Positions 7,374 through 15,425 of a stretch of 64,000 bases of DNA are shown here, in pieces. The notes under the pieces are model-generated. The model was not told where the DNA came from and did no database searches. It worked only from the letters and a program-made list of their open reading frames with translations. A program made the position numbers and the translations under genes. Source of the DNA: an uncultured Oscillibacter sp. (GTDB lineage: Bacteria; Bacillota; Clostridia; Oscillospirales; Oscillospiraceae); NCBI GenBank assembly GCA_910584075.1, contig CAJTZI010000003.1, forward strand, positions 1 through 64,000. The letters run 5' to 3'. The stretch's first letter is position 1. Each line of letters starts with the position of its first letter.

Positions 7374-9551
7374 TTACAGGTGCAGCACACGGTCCCGGAT
7401 TTCCTGGGTCCGGCCCTGGTTCCAGAACTGGGTTCCAATGTAGCCGCAGGTGCGGCGGGCCACGTTCATCTTGTCCTGATCGGTGTTGCCGCACTGGGGA
7501 CACTTCCAGATGAGCTTGCCGTCCTCCTCGGTGATCTGGATCTCACCGTCCCAGCCGCAGACCTGGCAGTAGTCGCTCTTGGTGTTCAGCTCGGCGTAGA
7601 TGATGTTGTCGTAGATGAACCGCATCACCTGGAGTACCGCCTCCAGGTTGTTCTGCATATCCGGCACCTCCACGTAGCTGATGGCGCCGCCGGGGGAGAG
7701 GTGCTGGAACTGGGCCTCGAATTTCAGCTTGGTGAAGGCGTCGATCTCCTCGCTGACGTGGACGTGATAGCTGTTGGTGATGTAGCCCTTGTCCGTGATG
7801 CCCTCAATGACGCCGAAGCGCTTCTGGAGGCACTTGGCAAACTTGTAGGTGGTGGACTCCAGGGGTGTGCCGTAGAGGCTGAAATCAATGTTGTGCTGGG
7901 CCTTCCACTTCCGGCAGGCGGCGTTCATAGTCTCCATGATCTCCAGGGCGAAGGGAGTGGCGGCGGGGTCCGTGTGGCTCTTGCCGGTCATGTACTTCAC
8001 GCACTCGTAGAGGCCGGCGTAGCCCAGGGAGATGGTGGAGTACCCGCCGTAGAGGAGCTTGTCGATGGGCTCGCCCTTCTTGAGACGGGCACAGGCGCCG
8101 TACTGCCACAGGATGGGGGCTGCGTCGGAGAGGGTGCCCTTGAGCCGCTCGTGGCGGCACATGAGGGCCTGATGGCACAGCTCCAGACGTTCGTCAAAGA
8201 TCTTCCAGAACTTTTCGATGTTTCCCTCAGAGGTCAGCGCTACGTCGGGAAGGCTGATGGTGACCACGCCCTGGTTGAACCGGCCGTAGTACTTGGGCTT
8301 GCCCGTCTCGGGGTCTACATAGGGCGTCAAGAAGCTGCGGCAGCCCATGCAGGGGTAGCAGTTGCCGCTGCCGTTCTTGTCCACTTTCAGTTCCAGCATC
8401 TTCTTCTCCGAGATGTAGTCCGGAACCATGCGGCGGGCGGTGCATTTGGCGGAGAGCTCCGTCAGGTAGTAATAGGGAGTGCCGGGACGGACGTTGTCCT
8501 CCTGCAGCACGTAGATCAGCTTGGGGAAGGCGGGGGTGATCCACACGCCGGCCTCGTTCTTCACGCCCTCGTAGCGCTGCTTGAGAACCTCCTCGATGAT
8601 GAGGGCCAGGTCGTGCTTGGTCTGGGGATCATCGGTCTCCCCCAGGTACATGAACACGGTGACGAAGGGGGCCTGTCCGTTGGTGGTCAGCAGCGTCACC
8701 ACCTGATACTGGATGGTCTGCACGCCCCGGCGGATCTCCTCCAGCAACCGCGACTCCACCATCTCCTTCAGCTTGTCTGCCGTGACGGAGGCGCCGATGG
8801 CCTGCAGCTCCTGCTCCACGCTTTTGCGGATTTTCTTCCGGCTGATGTCCACGAAGGGGGCCAGATGAGTCAGGGAGATGGACTGGCCGCCGTACTGGTT
8901 GGAGGCCACCTGGGCGATGATCTGGGTGGCGATGTTGCAGGCGGTGGAGAAGGAGTGGGGTTTCTCAATCAGGGTGCCGGAGATGACGGTGCCGTTTTGC
9001 AGCATGTCCTCCAGGTCCACCAGATCGCAGTTGTGCATGTGCTGGGCGTAGTAGTCGGTATCGTGGAAGTGGATGATGCCGGCATTGTGAGCCTCCACGA
9101 TCTCGGGGGGCAGAAGAAGGCGGTTGGTGATGTCCCGGCTGACCTCGCCGGCCATATAGTCCCGCTGGACGGAGTTCACCGTGGGGTTTTTGTTGCTGTT
9201 CTCCTGCTTGGCCTCTTCGTTGTTGCACTCAATGAGGGTGAGGATCTTGTCGTCGGTGGTGTTGCTTCTGCGGATGAGGGAGCGGGTGTAGCGATAGGTG
9301 ATGTAGCTCTTGGCCACCTCAAAGGCGCCGTGGGCCATAATCTGGTACTCCACCAGGTCCTGAATCTCCTCCACGGAGGGTGCCCGGTCCAGTTTTTGGC
9401 AGGCAAGCTCCACGGACTCGGCGATCCGGCGGATCTGCACGGGCGTCATGCGGATGGACTCCGCGATGCTCTCATTGGCCTTGGTAATGGCCGCGATGAT
9501 CTTGGTGATGTCAAAACTCACTTCCGTGCTGTTCCGTTTGATAACGTTCAT
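7374..9551 (-). CDS. nrdD: Anaerobic (class III) ribonucleoside-triphosphate reductase
   Basis: A 725-residue glycyl-radical enzyme that makes deoxyribonucleotides without oxygen. An N-terminal ATP-cone domain (from MNVIKRNSTEVSFD) is followed by the large barrel. The zinc site is in the C-terminal part (CQVCGWDG and CPQCG), and the glycyl-radical motif RRTCGYIG has its glycine near residue 703. Upstream in-frame codons give a long odd N-terminus, so the ATG at 9551, preceded by GAGGAGAAGG, is preferred. Two NrdR-like boxes lie upstream. nrdG follows. Confidence 0.96.
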   Translation of the reverse strand: MNVIKRNSTEVSFDITKIIAAITKANESIAESIRMTPVQIRRIAESVELACQKLDRAPSVEEIQDLVEYQIMAHGAFEVAKSYITYRYTRSLIRRSNTTDDKILTLIECNNEEAKQENSNKNPTVNSVQRDYMAGEVSRDITNRLLLPPEIVEAHNAGIIHFHDTDYYAQHMHNCDLVDLEDMLQNGTVISGTLIEKPHSFSTACNIATQIIAQVASNQYGGQSISLTHLAPFVDISRKKIRKSVEQELQAIGASVTADKLKEMVESRLLEEIRRGVQTIQYQVVTLLTTNGQAPFVTVFMYLGETDDPQTKHDLALIIEEVLKQRYEGVKNEAGVWITPAFPKLIYVLQEDNVRPGTPYYYLTELSAKCTARRMVPDYISEKKMLELKVDKNGSGNCYPCMGCRSFLTPYVDPETGKPKYYGRFNQGVVTISLPDVALTSEGNIEKFWKIFDERLELCHQALMCRHERLKGTLSDAAPILWQYGACARLKKGEPIDKLLYGGYSTISLGYAGLYECVKYMTGKSHTDPAATPFALEIMETMNAACRKWKAQHNIDFSLYGTPLESTTYKFAKCLQKRFGVIEGITDKGYITNSYHVHVSEEIDAFTKLKFEAQFQHLSPGGAISYVEVPDMQNNLEAVLQVMRFIYDNIIYAELNTKSDYCQVCGWDGEIQITEEDGKLIWKCPQCGNTDQDKMNVARRTCGYIGTQFWNQGRTQEIRDRVLHL

Positions 9552-9606
9552 GGACCTTCTCCTCATCTCGTCTGTAAACTGCTTGGATACAGATCTGTAT
9601 TTTAGT

Positions 9607-9622
9607 ATTGCATATATTGTGA
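9607..9622 (-). promoter_or_regulatory. Candidate NrdR box, proximal
   Basis: ATTGCATATATTGTGA agrees with most conserved positions of the NrdR box (ACACTATATATAGTGT type). It lies about 55 bases before the nrdD start. Together with the box at 9640-9655 it forms the pair spaced by about three helical turns that NrdR repressors use. The nrdR gene is not in this window. Confidence 0.5.
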
Positions 9623-9639
9623 TGCTTGACCATTCTAGC

Positions 9640-9655
9640 ATACAAGATATGGGCT
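9640..9655 (-). promoter_or_regulatory. Candidate NrdR box, distal
   Basis: ATACAAGATATGGGCT keeps the conserved C, A, AT, T and G positions of the NrdR box. It starts 33 bases from the proximal box. Confidence 0.45.
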
Positions 9656-9816
9656 TGCATAGTCGCAAATATCACATTTGCAAAATTTTTTCCCGGACAC
9701 CGGGAAAAGCGTACAGCACCTATTTTCGCAGAAACGCCGGAATTTGTCCATTGTGAGAACAAACCAAATTTTTCCTGAATTTTCTCCGTGCCCGATTTTC
9801 CGGCGGCATGAGGGAA

Positions 9817-9844
9817 CATATCCCTGCGGCGCGCCGCATAGGAT
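9817..9844 (+). promoter_or_regulatory. Candidate sigma-E-type promoter of spoIIID
   Basis: CATATCC, 13 bp, CATAGGAT resembles the mother-cell sigma-E consensus (about CATATT and CATACAAT). spoIIID is a sigma-E gene in Bacillus, so the site is expected here. The second hexamer is not perfect. Confidence 0.4.
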
Positions 9845-9874
9845 AGAGCAACTAGAGGCGGGGAGTGTTGTGTT

Positions 9875-10123
9875 TTGAAGGGTAACATGGAGGAGCGGGC
9901 AGAGCGCCTGGCCCAGTACATTATAGAGAACCGGACCACTGTCCGCGCCGCCGCGCAGAAATTCGGCATCAGCAAATCAACAGTGCACAAGGACATCTCT
10001 GAGCGCCTGCCCCAGTTCAACAGGGCGCTGTACATACAGGTCAAGGAGGTCCTGGACGTGAACAAGGCCCAGCGGCATATCCGGGGCGGCATCGCCACCC
10101 GCAAAAAATACCGCGGCACATGA
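9875..10123 (+). CDS. spoIIID: Stage III sporulation transcriptional regulator SpoIIID
   Basis: An 82-residue DNA-binding protein that controls mother-cell genes during sporulation. It carries the family helix-turn-helix (FGISKSTVHKDISERLP) and the conserved basic end RHIRGGIATRKKY. The TTG at 9875 gives an N-terminus of the same length as known SpoIIID proteins and has GGGGAG before it. The ATG at 9887, with AAGGG before it, would shorten the protein by four residues and cannot be excluded. Its presence shows the host can form spores or descends from a spore-former. Confidence 0.93.
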   Translation: MKGNMEERAERLAQYIIENRTTVRAAAQKFGISKSTVHKDISERLPQFNRALYIQVKEVLDVNKAQRHIRGGIATRKKYRGT

Positions 10124-10250
10124 GGGAAGCTCCGATGAAAACACGCCGGAATTCCCAGAGGCTCCCGGCGGGATTCGGGGGCACAGCATTGCCGGCAGAG
10201 TGAAAAGCAGCTGTGGCTTTCACCAGCGAACAGTATAAGGAGGAATCGAT

Positions 10251-10526
10251 ATGGCGAAGCAGATGCAGGGGCGGGGGCGCTCCAGGGCGGCGGAGGCGGC
10301 GGTCCCGGCCCTGGCGGCTTCCGGCGTGCCCACCACGCCGGAGCCCCCGGTCCGCCGCTGGCCCCATCCGGTGGACGGTGTGGAGCCTGTCCAGCAGACG
10401 GACCCGGCGCTCCACTTCATCCACTGCGCCCTGTCCTACCAGAACGAGCTGCTGGCAGACATCAAGGCGCTGCTGGAGCAGATTGCGGCGGGCCGGGAGG
10501 AGTCGGAGGAGGATGAGACGGAATAG
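10251..10526 (+). CDS. Small hypothetical protein
   Basis: A 91-residue soluble protein that I do not recognise. The ribosome site AAGGAGGAATCGAT before the ATG is excellent, which supports a real gene. The N-terminal half is rich in Ala, Pro and Arg and looks disordered; the C-terminal half (residues about 50-85) is a likely amphipathic helix ending in acidic residues. It follows spoIIID by 127 bases in the same direction and ends before a good terminator. Confidence 0.7.
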   Translation: MAKQMQGRGRSRAAEAAVPALAASGVPTTPEPPVRRWPHPVDGVEPVQQTDPALHFIHCALSYQNELLADIKALLEQIAAGREESEEDETE

Positions 10527-10612
10527 GAAACCGCGCGGCCGGAGAGGGCCGGCCTGGTGTGTCCTCTTCAATAAATCTATGCTTTTCCGCAATCACAAAG
10601 TCACACACAGCA

Positions 10613-10650
10613 ACCGGAGGGACAGCTCTGCCGTCCCTCCGGTCATTTTT
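10613..10650 (+). terminator. Terminator after the small hypothetical gene
   Basis: ACCGGAGGGAC pairs with GTCCCTCCGGT, followed by CATTTTTG. It lies between the convergent hypothetical gene and RNase J gene. Confidence 0.8.
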
Positions 10651-10651
10651 G

Positions 10652-12310
10652 TCACAGCCGGGTCACCACAGGGATGACCATGGGACTGCGCTTGGTGTTT
10701 TTGAAAAGATAGCTGCTGACGGCGGCCTTCACCGCCCCTTTCAGCTCGCCGTCATCCCTGCCCCGGCGGCGGGTGACGCCCTCCGCCGCGTCCAGCGCCA
10801 CGCCTTGGAGGTCCTTCATCAGGTCTCCGGACTCCTTGACATAGATGAAGCCCCGGGTAATGATCTCCGGCGGGCTCAGCAGCGCGCCGTTGTGGGAGGA
10901 GACGGGCATCACCACCACCACCATGCCGTCCTCGGCAAGGCGCTTGCGGTCCCGCATCACCACGGCCCCCACGTCGCCTACGCCGGAGCCGTCCACATAT
11001 ACCTCTCCTGCGGGGACGGTGCCGCCGATTTTCAGCGTCTTGGCGGTGAGCTCGATGACGGAGCCGTTTTCCGCAATGGCGATATGATTGCGCTCCAGGC
11101 CCATCTGCTGGGCCAGCTGGCTGTGGATCTGGAGCATTCGCTGCTCACCGTGGAGGGGGACGAAGAAACGGGGCTTCGTCAGAGCGTGGATGATCTTCAG
11201 CTCCTCCTGGCAGGCGTGGCCGGAGACGTGGAGCATGTCGGCCTTGTCGTAGATTACATGGACGCCTTTGCGGAACAGCTCATTGATGACCCGGCTCACC
11301 GTCACCTCGTTGCCGGGGATGGCGGAGGCGGAGATGATGACCTTGTCGCCGGGGCCCACCTCCACCTGCTTGTGCTGGGAGAAGGCCATGCGGTACAGGG
11401 CGCTCATCTCCTCGCCCTGGGAGCCGGTGGTGACAATGACCTGTTTGTTTTTGGGCAGGCCCTTGATCTTGTTGATGTCCATGAGGGTGTTCTTGGGCAC
11501 TTTCATGTAGCCCAGGGAGGTGGACACCTTCATGATGTTCTCCATGGAGCGGCCGGTAACGGCCACCTTGCGGCCAAAGGCCGCCGCGGCATCCAGCACC
11601 TGCTGGATGCGGTGGACGTTGGATGCGAAGGTGGTGACGATAATCCGCTCATCACAGCACTGGAACTGCCGCATGAAGGTCTGGCCCACGGCGCTCTCGC
11701 TCATGGTATAGCCGGGGCGCTCCACGTTGGTGGAGTCCGCGCAAAGGGCCAGCACACCCTCCTTGCCCAGCTCGCCGAAGCGGGCCAGATCGATGACCTC
11801 CCCATCGATGGGGGTGGAGTCGATTTTGAAGTCGCCGGTGTGGACTACGGTGCCCATGCGGGTGTGGATAGCGAAGGCCACGGAGTCGGCGATGGAGTGG
11901 TTGACGTGGATGAACTCCACGTTGAACTTCCCTGCCCGCACGGTCTTTCCCGGCTCCACGGTAATGAGCTTGGTGGACTTCACCAGCCCGTGCTCCTCCA
12001 GCTTCAGGGAGATGAGGCCGGCGGTGAAGCGGGTGCAGTAGATGGGCATATTCACCTGCTTGAGGACGTAGGGGATGGCCCCGACGTGGTCCTCGTGGCC
12101 GTGGGTGATGAAAAGGCCCCGGATGCGGGCGCGGTTCTTGATGAGATAGGTCACGTCGGGGATGATGAGGTCGATGCCGTACATATCGTCCCCGGGGAAG
12201 GCCATGCCGCAGTCCACCACAATGATCTCGCCGCCGTACTCATAGGCGGTCATGTTTTTGCCGATCTCGTCCAGACCGCCCAGGGGGATGATTTTCAGTT
12301 TTTCTGCCAT
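10652..12310 (-). CDS. rnjA: Ribonuclease J
   Basis: A 552-residue metallo-beta-lactamase-fold nuclease with 5'-3' exonuclease and endonuclease activity on mRNA and rRNA precursors. The catalytic zinc motif HGHEDH (His70 to His75) is intact, followed by the beta-CASP region and the C-terminal domain of the RNase J family; length is normal. The ATG at 12310 has AAAGGAG 11 bases upstream. Only one copy is seen in the window, so RNase J1 and J2 cannot be told apart with certainty. Confidence 0.94.
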   Translation of the reverse strand: MAEKLKIIPLGGLDEIGKNMTAYEYGGEIIVVDCGMAFPGDDMYGIDLIIPDVTYLIKNRARIRGLFITHGHEDHVGAIPYVLKQVNMPIYCTRFTAGLISLKLEEHGLVKSTKLITVEPGKTVRAGKFNVEFIHVNHSIADSVAFAIHTRMGTVVHTGDFKIDSTPIDGEVIDLARFGELGKEGVLALCADSTNVERPGYTMSESAVGQTFMRQFQCCDERIIVTTFASNVHRIQQVLDAAAAFGRKVAVTGRSMENIMKVSTSLGYMKVPKNTLMDINKIKGLPKNKQVIVTTGSQGEEMSALYRMAFSQHKQVEVGPGDKVIISASAIPGNEVTVSRVINELFRKGVHVIYDKADMLHVSGHACQEELKIIHALTKPRFFVPLHGEQRMLQIHSQLAQQMGLERNHIAIAENGSVIELTAKTLKIGGTVPAGEVYVDGSGVGDVGAVVMRDRKRLAEDGMVVVVMPVSSHNGALLSPPEIITRGFIYVKESGDLMKDLQGVALDAAEGVTRRRGRDDGELKGAVKAAVSSYLFKNTKRSPMVIPVVTRL

Positions 12311-12335
12311 AGATGCAATAACTCCTTTGAACTCT

Positions 12336-12363
12336 TAAATAGGATATGTAACAGAGGCTCCAA
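12336..12363 (-). promoter_or_regulatory. Possible promoter of the RNase J gene
   Basis: On the minus strand, TTGGAG (12363-12358), 16 bp, TATTTA (12341-12336). It is a moderate match directly before the RNase J ribosome site. Confidence 0.4.
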
Positions 12364-12667
12364 AGGACACGCCCGCAGGAGGTTTTCCGCAAATGGGCGC
12401 ACGCAAAGAAGAGACGCCCGTTGCCTGCGCGGCCCCGTTTCGCCGGCAGGGGTTCGGTCACGTCATGTCCGAGTGTCCGTATGAGCTTCTGTGATCTATT
12501 CGACCGGCGGGAAAGCGCGTCCCATGCCGGTAAAATATCAGAAAAGGGCGGAGGCCCCGGCAGCCGCACCGGTCCTCAACGCCTGATTTTGGTTAGTATA
12601 TCACAGTTTGCCCGGTTTGTATACATAAATTTTTCTCATTTTCTGTCGGTCGGAAAAAATCTTTCTG

Positions 12668-12696
12668 TTGTATTTTCCGGAAAACCGTGATATACT
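12668..12696 (+). promoter_or_regulatory. Promoter of the DegV-family gene
   Basis: TTGTAT (12668-12673), 17 bp, TATACT (12691-12696), about 45 bases before the start codon. Confidence 0.65.
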
Positions 12697-12741
12697 CCGG
12701 GCGTTCACAGGAAAACAGTATCTTTGAATCGAGGGCTCGCT

Positions 12742-13593
12742 ATGAAAATACGCATCATCACCGATTCCGCCGCCGATTTGCCCCGTCCCTGCCGCCCGGA
12801 GGTCACCGTTTTGCCCATGGCCGTGACCTTTGGGGAGGAGCAGTTCCTGGACGGCGTGGACCTGACCCACCGCCAGTTTTACGAAAAGCTCATCGAGGGG
12901 GATGCCCTGCCCACCACCAGCCAGATCAACCCCGCCCAGTTTGAGGAGGCCTTCCGCCAGGCCGTGGACGCGGGGGAAAACGTGGTGGCCATACTCCTCT
13001 CCTCCAAGCTCTCCGGCACCTGTCAGAGCGCCCGCATCGCGGCGGAGGAGTTCCCCGGCCGCGTCTTCGTGGTGGACAGCGAAAACGCCACCATCGGCGA
13101 ACAGATTCTGGTGCTGCGGGCCCTTTCTCTGGCAGACCAGGGGCTGGACGCCGCCGCTGTCGCCAAGAGGCTGGAGGCGGAAAAACAGGACATCCGCCTG
13201 GTAGCTCTGCTGGATACCCTGGAGTATCTCAAACGGGGCGGCAGAATCTCCCCCTCCGTGGCCCTGGTGGGCGGGCTGCTGTCCGTCAAACCGGTGGTCG
13301 CCGTGGAGCACGGCGAGGTGGTTATGCTTGGCAAGGCCCGGGGCTCCAAAAACGGCAACAACCTGCTGGTGCAGGAGATCCGCAAGACCAGCGGCGTGGA
13401 CTTTGACCGGCCCTATCTGCTGGGGTACACGGGACTGGAGGACAGCCTCCTGCAAAAGTACATCGCCGACAGCGCCGCGCTGTGGACGGAGCACACCGAT
13501 GCCCTGCCCGTTGGAACCATCGGCGGCACCATTGGCACCCACGTGGGCCCCGGCGCTGTGGCGGTGGCCTTCTTCCAGCAGTCCGGAAAATAA
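12742..13593 (+). CDS. DegV family fatty-acid-binding protein
   Basis: A 283-residue cytoplasmic protein of the DegV/FakB family, which binds a fatty acid in a two-domain fold and, as FakB, presents it to the kinase FakA. It begins with the family motif RIITDSAADLP, has SSKLSGT in the binding site and the C-terminal GPGAVAVAFF motif. The ATG at 12742, with GAGGG before it, is preferred over an ATG six codons upstream because it starts at the conserved strand. No fakA is nearby. Confidence 0.93.
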   Translation: MKIRIITDSAADLPRPCRPEVTVLPMAVTFGEEQFLDGVDLTHRQFYEKLIEGDALPTTSQINPAQFEEAFRQAVDAGENVVAILLSSKLSGTCQSARIAAEEFPGRVFVVDSENATIGEQILVLRALSLADQGLDAAAVAKRLEAEKQDIRLVALLDTLEYLKRGGRISPSVALVGGLLSVKPVVAVEHGEVVMLGKARGSKNGNNLLVQEIRKTSGVDFDRPYLLGYTGLEDSLLQKYIADSAALWTEHTDALPVGTIGGTIGTHVGPGAVAVAFFQQSGK

Positions 13594-13598
13594 AACGC

Positions 13599-13625
13599 AA
13601 CCCCTCCGGCGAAGCCGGAGGGGTT
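13599..13625. terminator. Hairpin between convergent genes
   Basis: AACCCCTCCGGC-gaa-GCCGGAGGGGTT is a perfect stem in the 49-base gap between two converging genes. The T-tract is short, so strength is uncertain. Confidence 0.55.
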
Positions 13626-13642
13626 GTCATATCATAGAGCGC

Positions 13643-15019
13643 TCAGCCCTTTCTCTTTTCAAAGAAATCGTCGATTTTCTTCTTGATTTCTCCCGCTTTT
13701 AGGTATTTCAGCAGATATCCCGCCGGTTTCAGGGACAGCAGCTGTTTCACAACCTCCGGATCGCCCTGGCCGGTGAGGAAGATCACCGGAATCTCTGCGA
13801 AGGACTTCTCCAGGCGGAGCATCTCCAGGGTCTGCCTTCCGTCGCAGACCGGCATCTCATAGTCCAGCAGGATCAAATCCGGCCGGTTCAGGGTGATGGT
13901 CCGGATGGCGGCCACGCCGGACTCCGCCAGCGTCACGTCGTAATCATCCCGCAGCAGCTGCTTCATGGCCTGCCGGATGGTGATGGAGTCGTCCACCACC
14001 AGGATCTTCTTCCGGTTGCTGGCCTCGTCTCTGGCGGCTTCCTCCTCCTGCTTCATCAGATACTGCTCTACCTCGATCAGGGCGTTGTCCGCCTGGATGG
14101 GCGTACCCACGCCGCTCTCCAGCAGGTGGGGAGCGATGGCGCAGTAGGCGAAGTACCCCGCGCCGCCGGTGTTGAACAGCAGGCTTACCTGGGGCTTCTC
14201 CCGCTCGAACACCCGCCGGAACTGTTCGTAGGTCAGCAGGTTCTCCTCCTTGAGGTCATAGGACTCCCACTCCGGGAAATGCTCCATCAGCCTGCCAACA
14301 AACTGACGGGCCGTATATCTGGCGGCATTGAGGAGCATGGTATCCAGCCGGTTGGTCTGGAGGCCCATGGCCTTTCCCACGGTGTTGACCAGCAGCTTCT
14401 CCTCGAAAACCATGAGGATTTCCTGGCGGTTCTCATTCCGCTCCGCGCCGTAGACCAGGCGGTAGTACACGCCCCGTCCAAACTTCTCGCCGCCGTAAGC
14501 GTCGCTGATCACCTGGGACTCCAGGTGGAACATATCAAACACCAGCCGGATGATGGTTTTTTGGATGGCTTTCAGCTGCTCCTCCGGCAGGAGGTTTTCC
14601 CACTTGCTCACCTTTCCGCCGGTGATGGCCTGGTCCTCCGTCAGCGTATGTCCGATGAGCCAGCCGCTGCACACGCCCAGAAAGTGGCCCATGGACTCCG
14701 GGGAGAAATTGGTTTTCTCCAGCTCCTCCTCCAGAGCGGGAAGAATATTCTCCTGGAAATTCCTGTGGATGTGGCGGTGCCGCTCCATGCCCTCGTAGCC
14801 GATGGACTCCATGTACTTCTCCTCGTCCACGAAGTGCTTCAGGGCATGGCCCTTGAAATACTTGATGCCCTCCTGACACGCCCAGCGGCTCTTCTCCTCC
14901 TCTTCTTCCCCGTCAACGATGAAGAGCTTGTTGATAATCTTGAAAAGACGCTGATGCTCCTTGTCGATGATCTCCACTCCGATATTGTACTCTTCCTGCC
15001 ACACCAGCTGATCGTCCAT
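13643..15019 (-). CDS. Hemerythrin domain protein with C-terminal response-regulator receiver
   Basis: A 458-residue three-part fusion. Residues 1-130 form a bacteriohemerythrin: the di-iron ligands His22, His62, Glu66, His81, His85, His124 and Asp129 keep the canonical spacing, so it should bind oxygen or sense redox. Residues about 150-330 form a domain that may be CheX-like or a sensory fold. Residues about 335-458 are a receiver domain with the acidic pair in VVDDS and the phospho-acceptor Asp in LLDYEMP. No DNA-binding output domain is present. It probably couples oxygen or iron state to a phosphorelay or to motility. It is alone in its transcription unit. Confidence 0.88.
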   Translation of the reverse strand: MDDQLVWQEEYNIGVEIIDKEHQRLFKIINKLFIVDGEEEEEKSRWACQEGIKYFKGHALKHFVDEEKYMESIGYEGMERHRHIHRNFQENILPALEEELEKTNFSPESMGHFLGVCSGWLIGHTLTEDQAITGGKVSKWENLLPEEQLKAIQKTIIRLVFDMFHLESQVISDAYGGEKFGRGVYYRLVYGAERNENRQEILMVFEEKLLVNTVGKAMGLQTNRLDTMLLNAARYTARQFVGRLMEHFPEWESYDLKEENLLTYEQFRRVFEREKPQVSLLFNTGGAGYFAYCAIAPHLLESGVGTPIQADNALIEVEQYLMKQEEEAARDEASNRKKILVVDDSITIRQAMKQLLRDDYDVTLAESGVAAIRTITLNRPDLILLDYEMPVCDGRQTLEMLRLEKSFAEIPVIFLTGQGDPEVVKQLLSLKPAGYLLKYLKAGEIKKKIDDFFEKRKG

Positions 15020-15174
15020 ATGACCCCTCCTTTGATACAGTCAAGCACATCTTTTACGGAAACCGTCCCTGCCGGGCTCCGGCAAGAGAACTGAGAGTAA
15101 CGCAAAGAAATCCCCCGTCCGGCGGAGCTTTCCGTCAAAGGCGGGAAGCGAAGCGGCATGGGGAATTTCAAAGC

Positions 15175-15250
15175 TGGAGCTAGTGGGGTGACTCGAACAC
15201 CTGACCTGCTGATTACGAATCAGCTGCTCTACCGACTGAGCTACACTAGC
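15175..15250 (-). tRNA. tRNA-Thr (anticodon CGT)
   Basis: A full cloverleaf on the minus strand: acceptor GCTAGTG/CACTAGC, D arm with AGCTCAGTCGGTAGAGC, anticodon stem GCTGA/TCAGC around loop TTCGTAA, T arm with GTTCGAGTC, and an encoded CCA end. It reads ACG codons. A promoter stands 18 bases upstream. Confidence 0.96.
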
Positions 15251-15267
15251 AAATCTGTTGCGTTAGT

Positions 15268-15296
15268 ATCTTAGCATATCGCCGCCAGGATTGCAA
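15268..15296 (-). promoter_or_regulatory. Promoter of tRNA-Thr(CGT)
   Basis: On the minus strand, TTGCAA (15296-15291), 17 bp, TAAGAT (15273-15268), just before the tRNA. Confidence 0.55.
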
Positions 15297-15305
15297 GACC
15301 CAAAA

Positions 15306-15350
15306 CGAAAAATATTACCCGGCGGAAGACCTGCTGAATCCTCCGCCGGG
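15306..15350 (-). terminator. Terminator of the metal-resistance genes
   Basis: CCCGGCGGA pairs with TCCGCCGGG across a 15-base loop, and on the minus strand a T-rich tract (AATATTTTTCG) follows. It lies downstream of the P-type ATPase stop. Confidence 0.65.
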
Positions 15351-15425
15351 CAATCTCTTCTGAAACCTGTATTCACGGGTCCGGCCGCCGCCTGATGGGA
15401 TATTTTCCCGATTGAACGCAGGAGC

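Larger units (their letters stand above)
12311..12741. other. Divergent spacer between RNase J and DegV genes
   Basis: No gene is apparent. It holds promoters for both flanking genes (listed) and a stretch between them without clear coding features. Confidence 0.5.

Noticed and set aside
6542..7513. Plus-strand frame opposite nrdG
   Set aside because: It is the antisense of nrdG and the hairpin-rich spacer, without a ribosome site.
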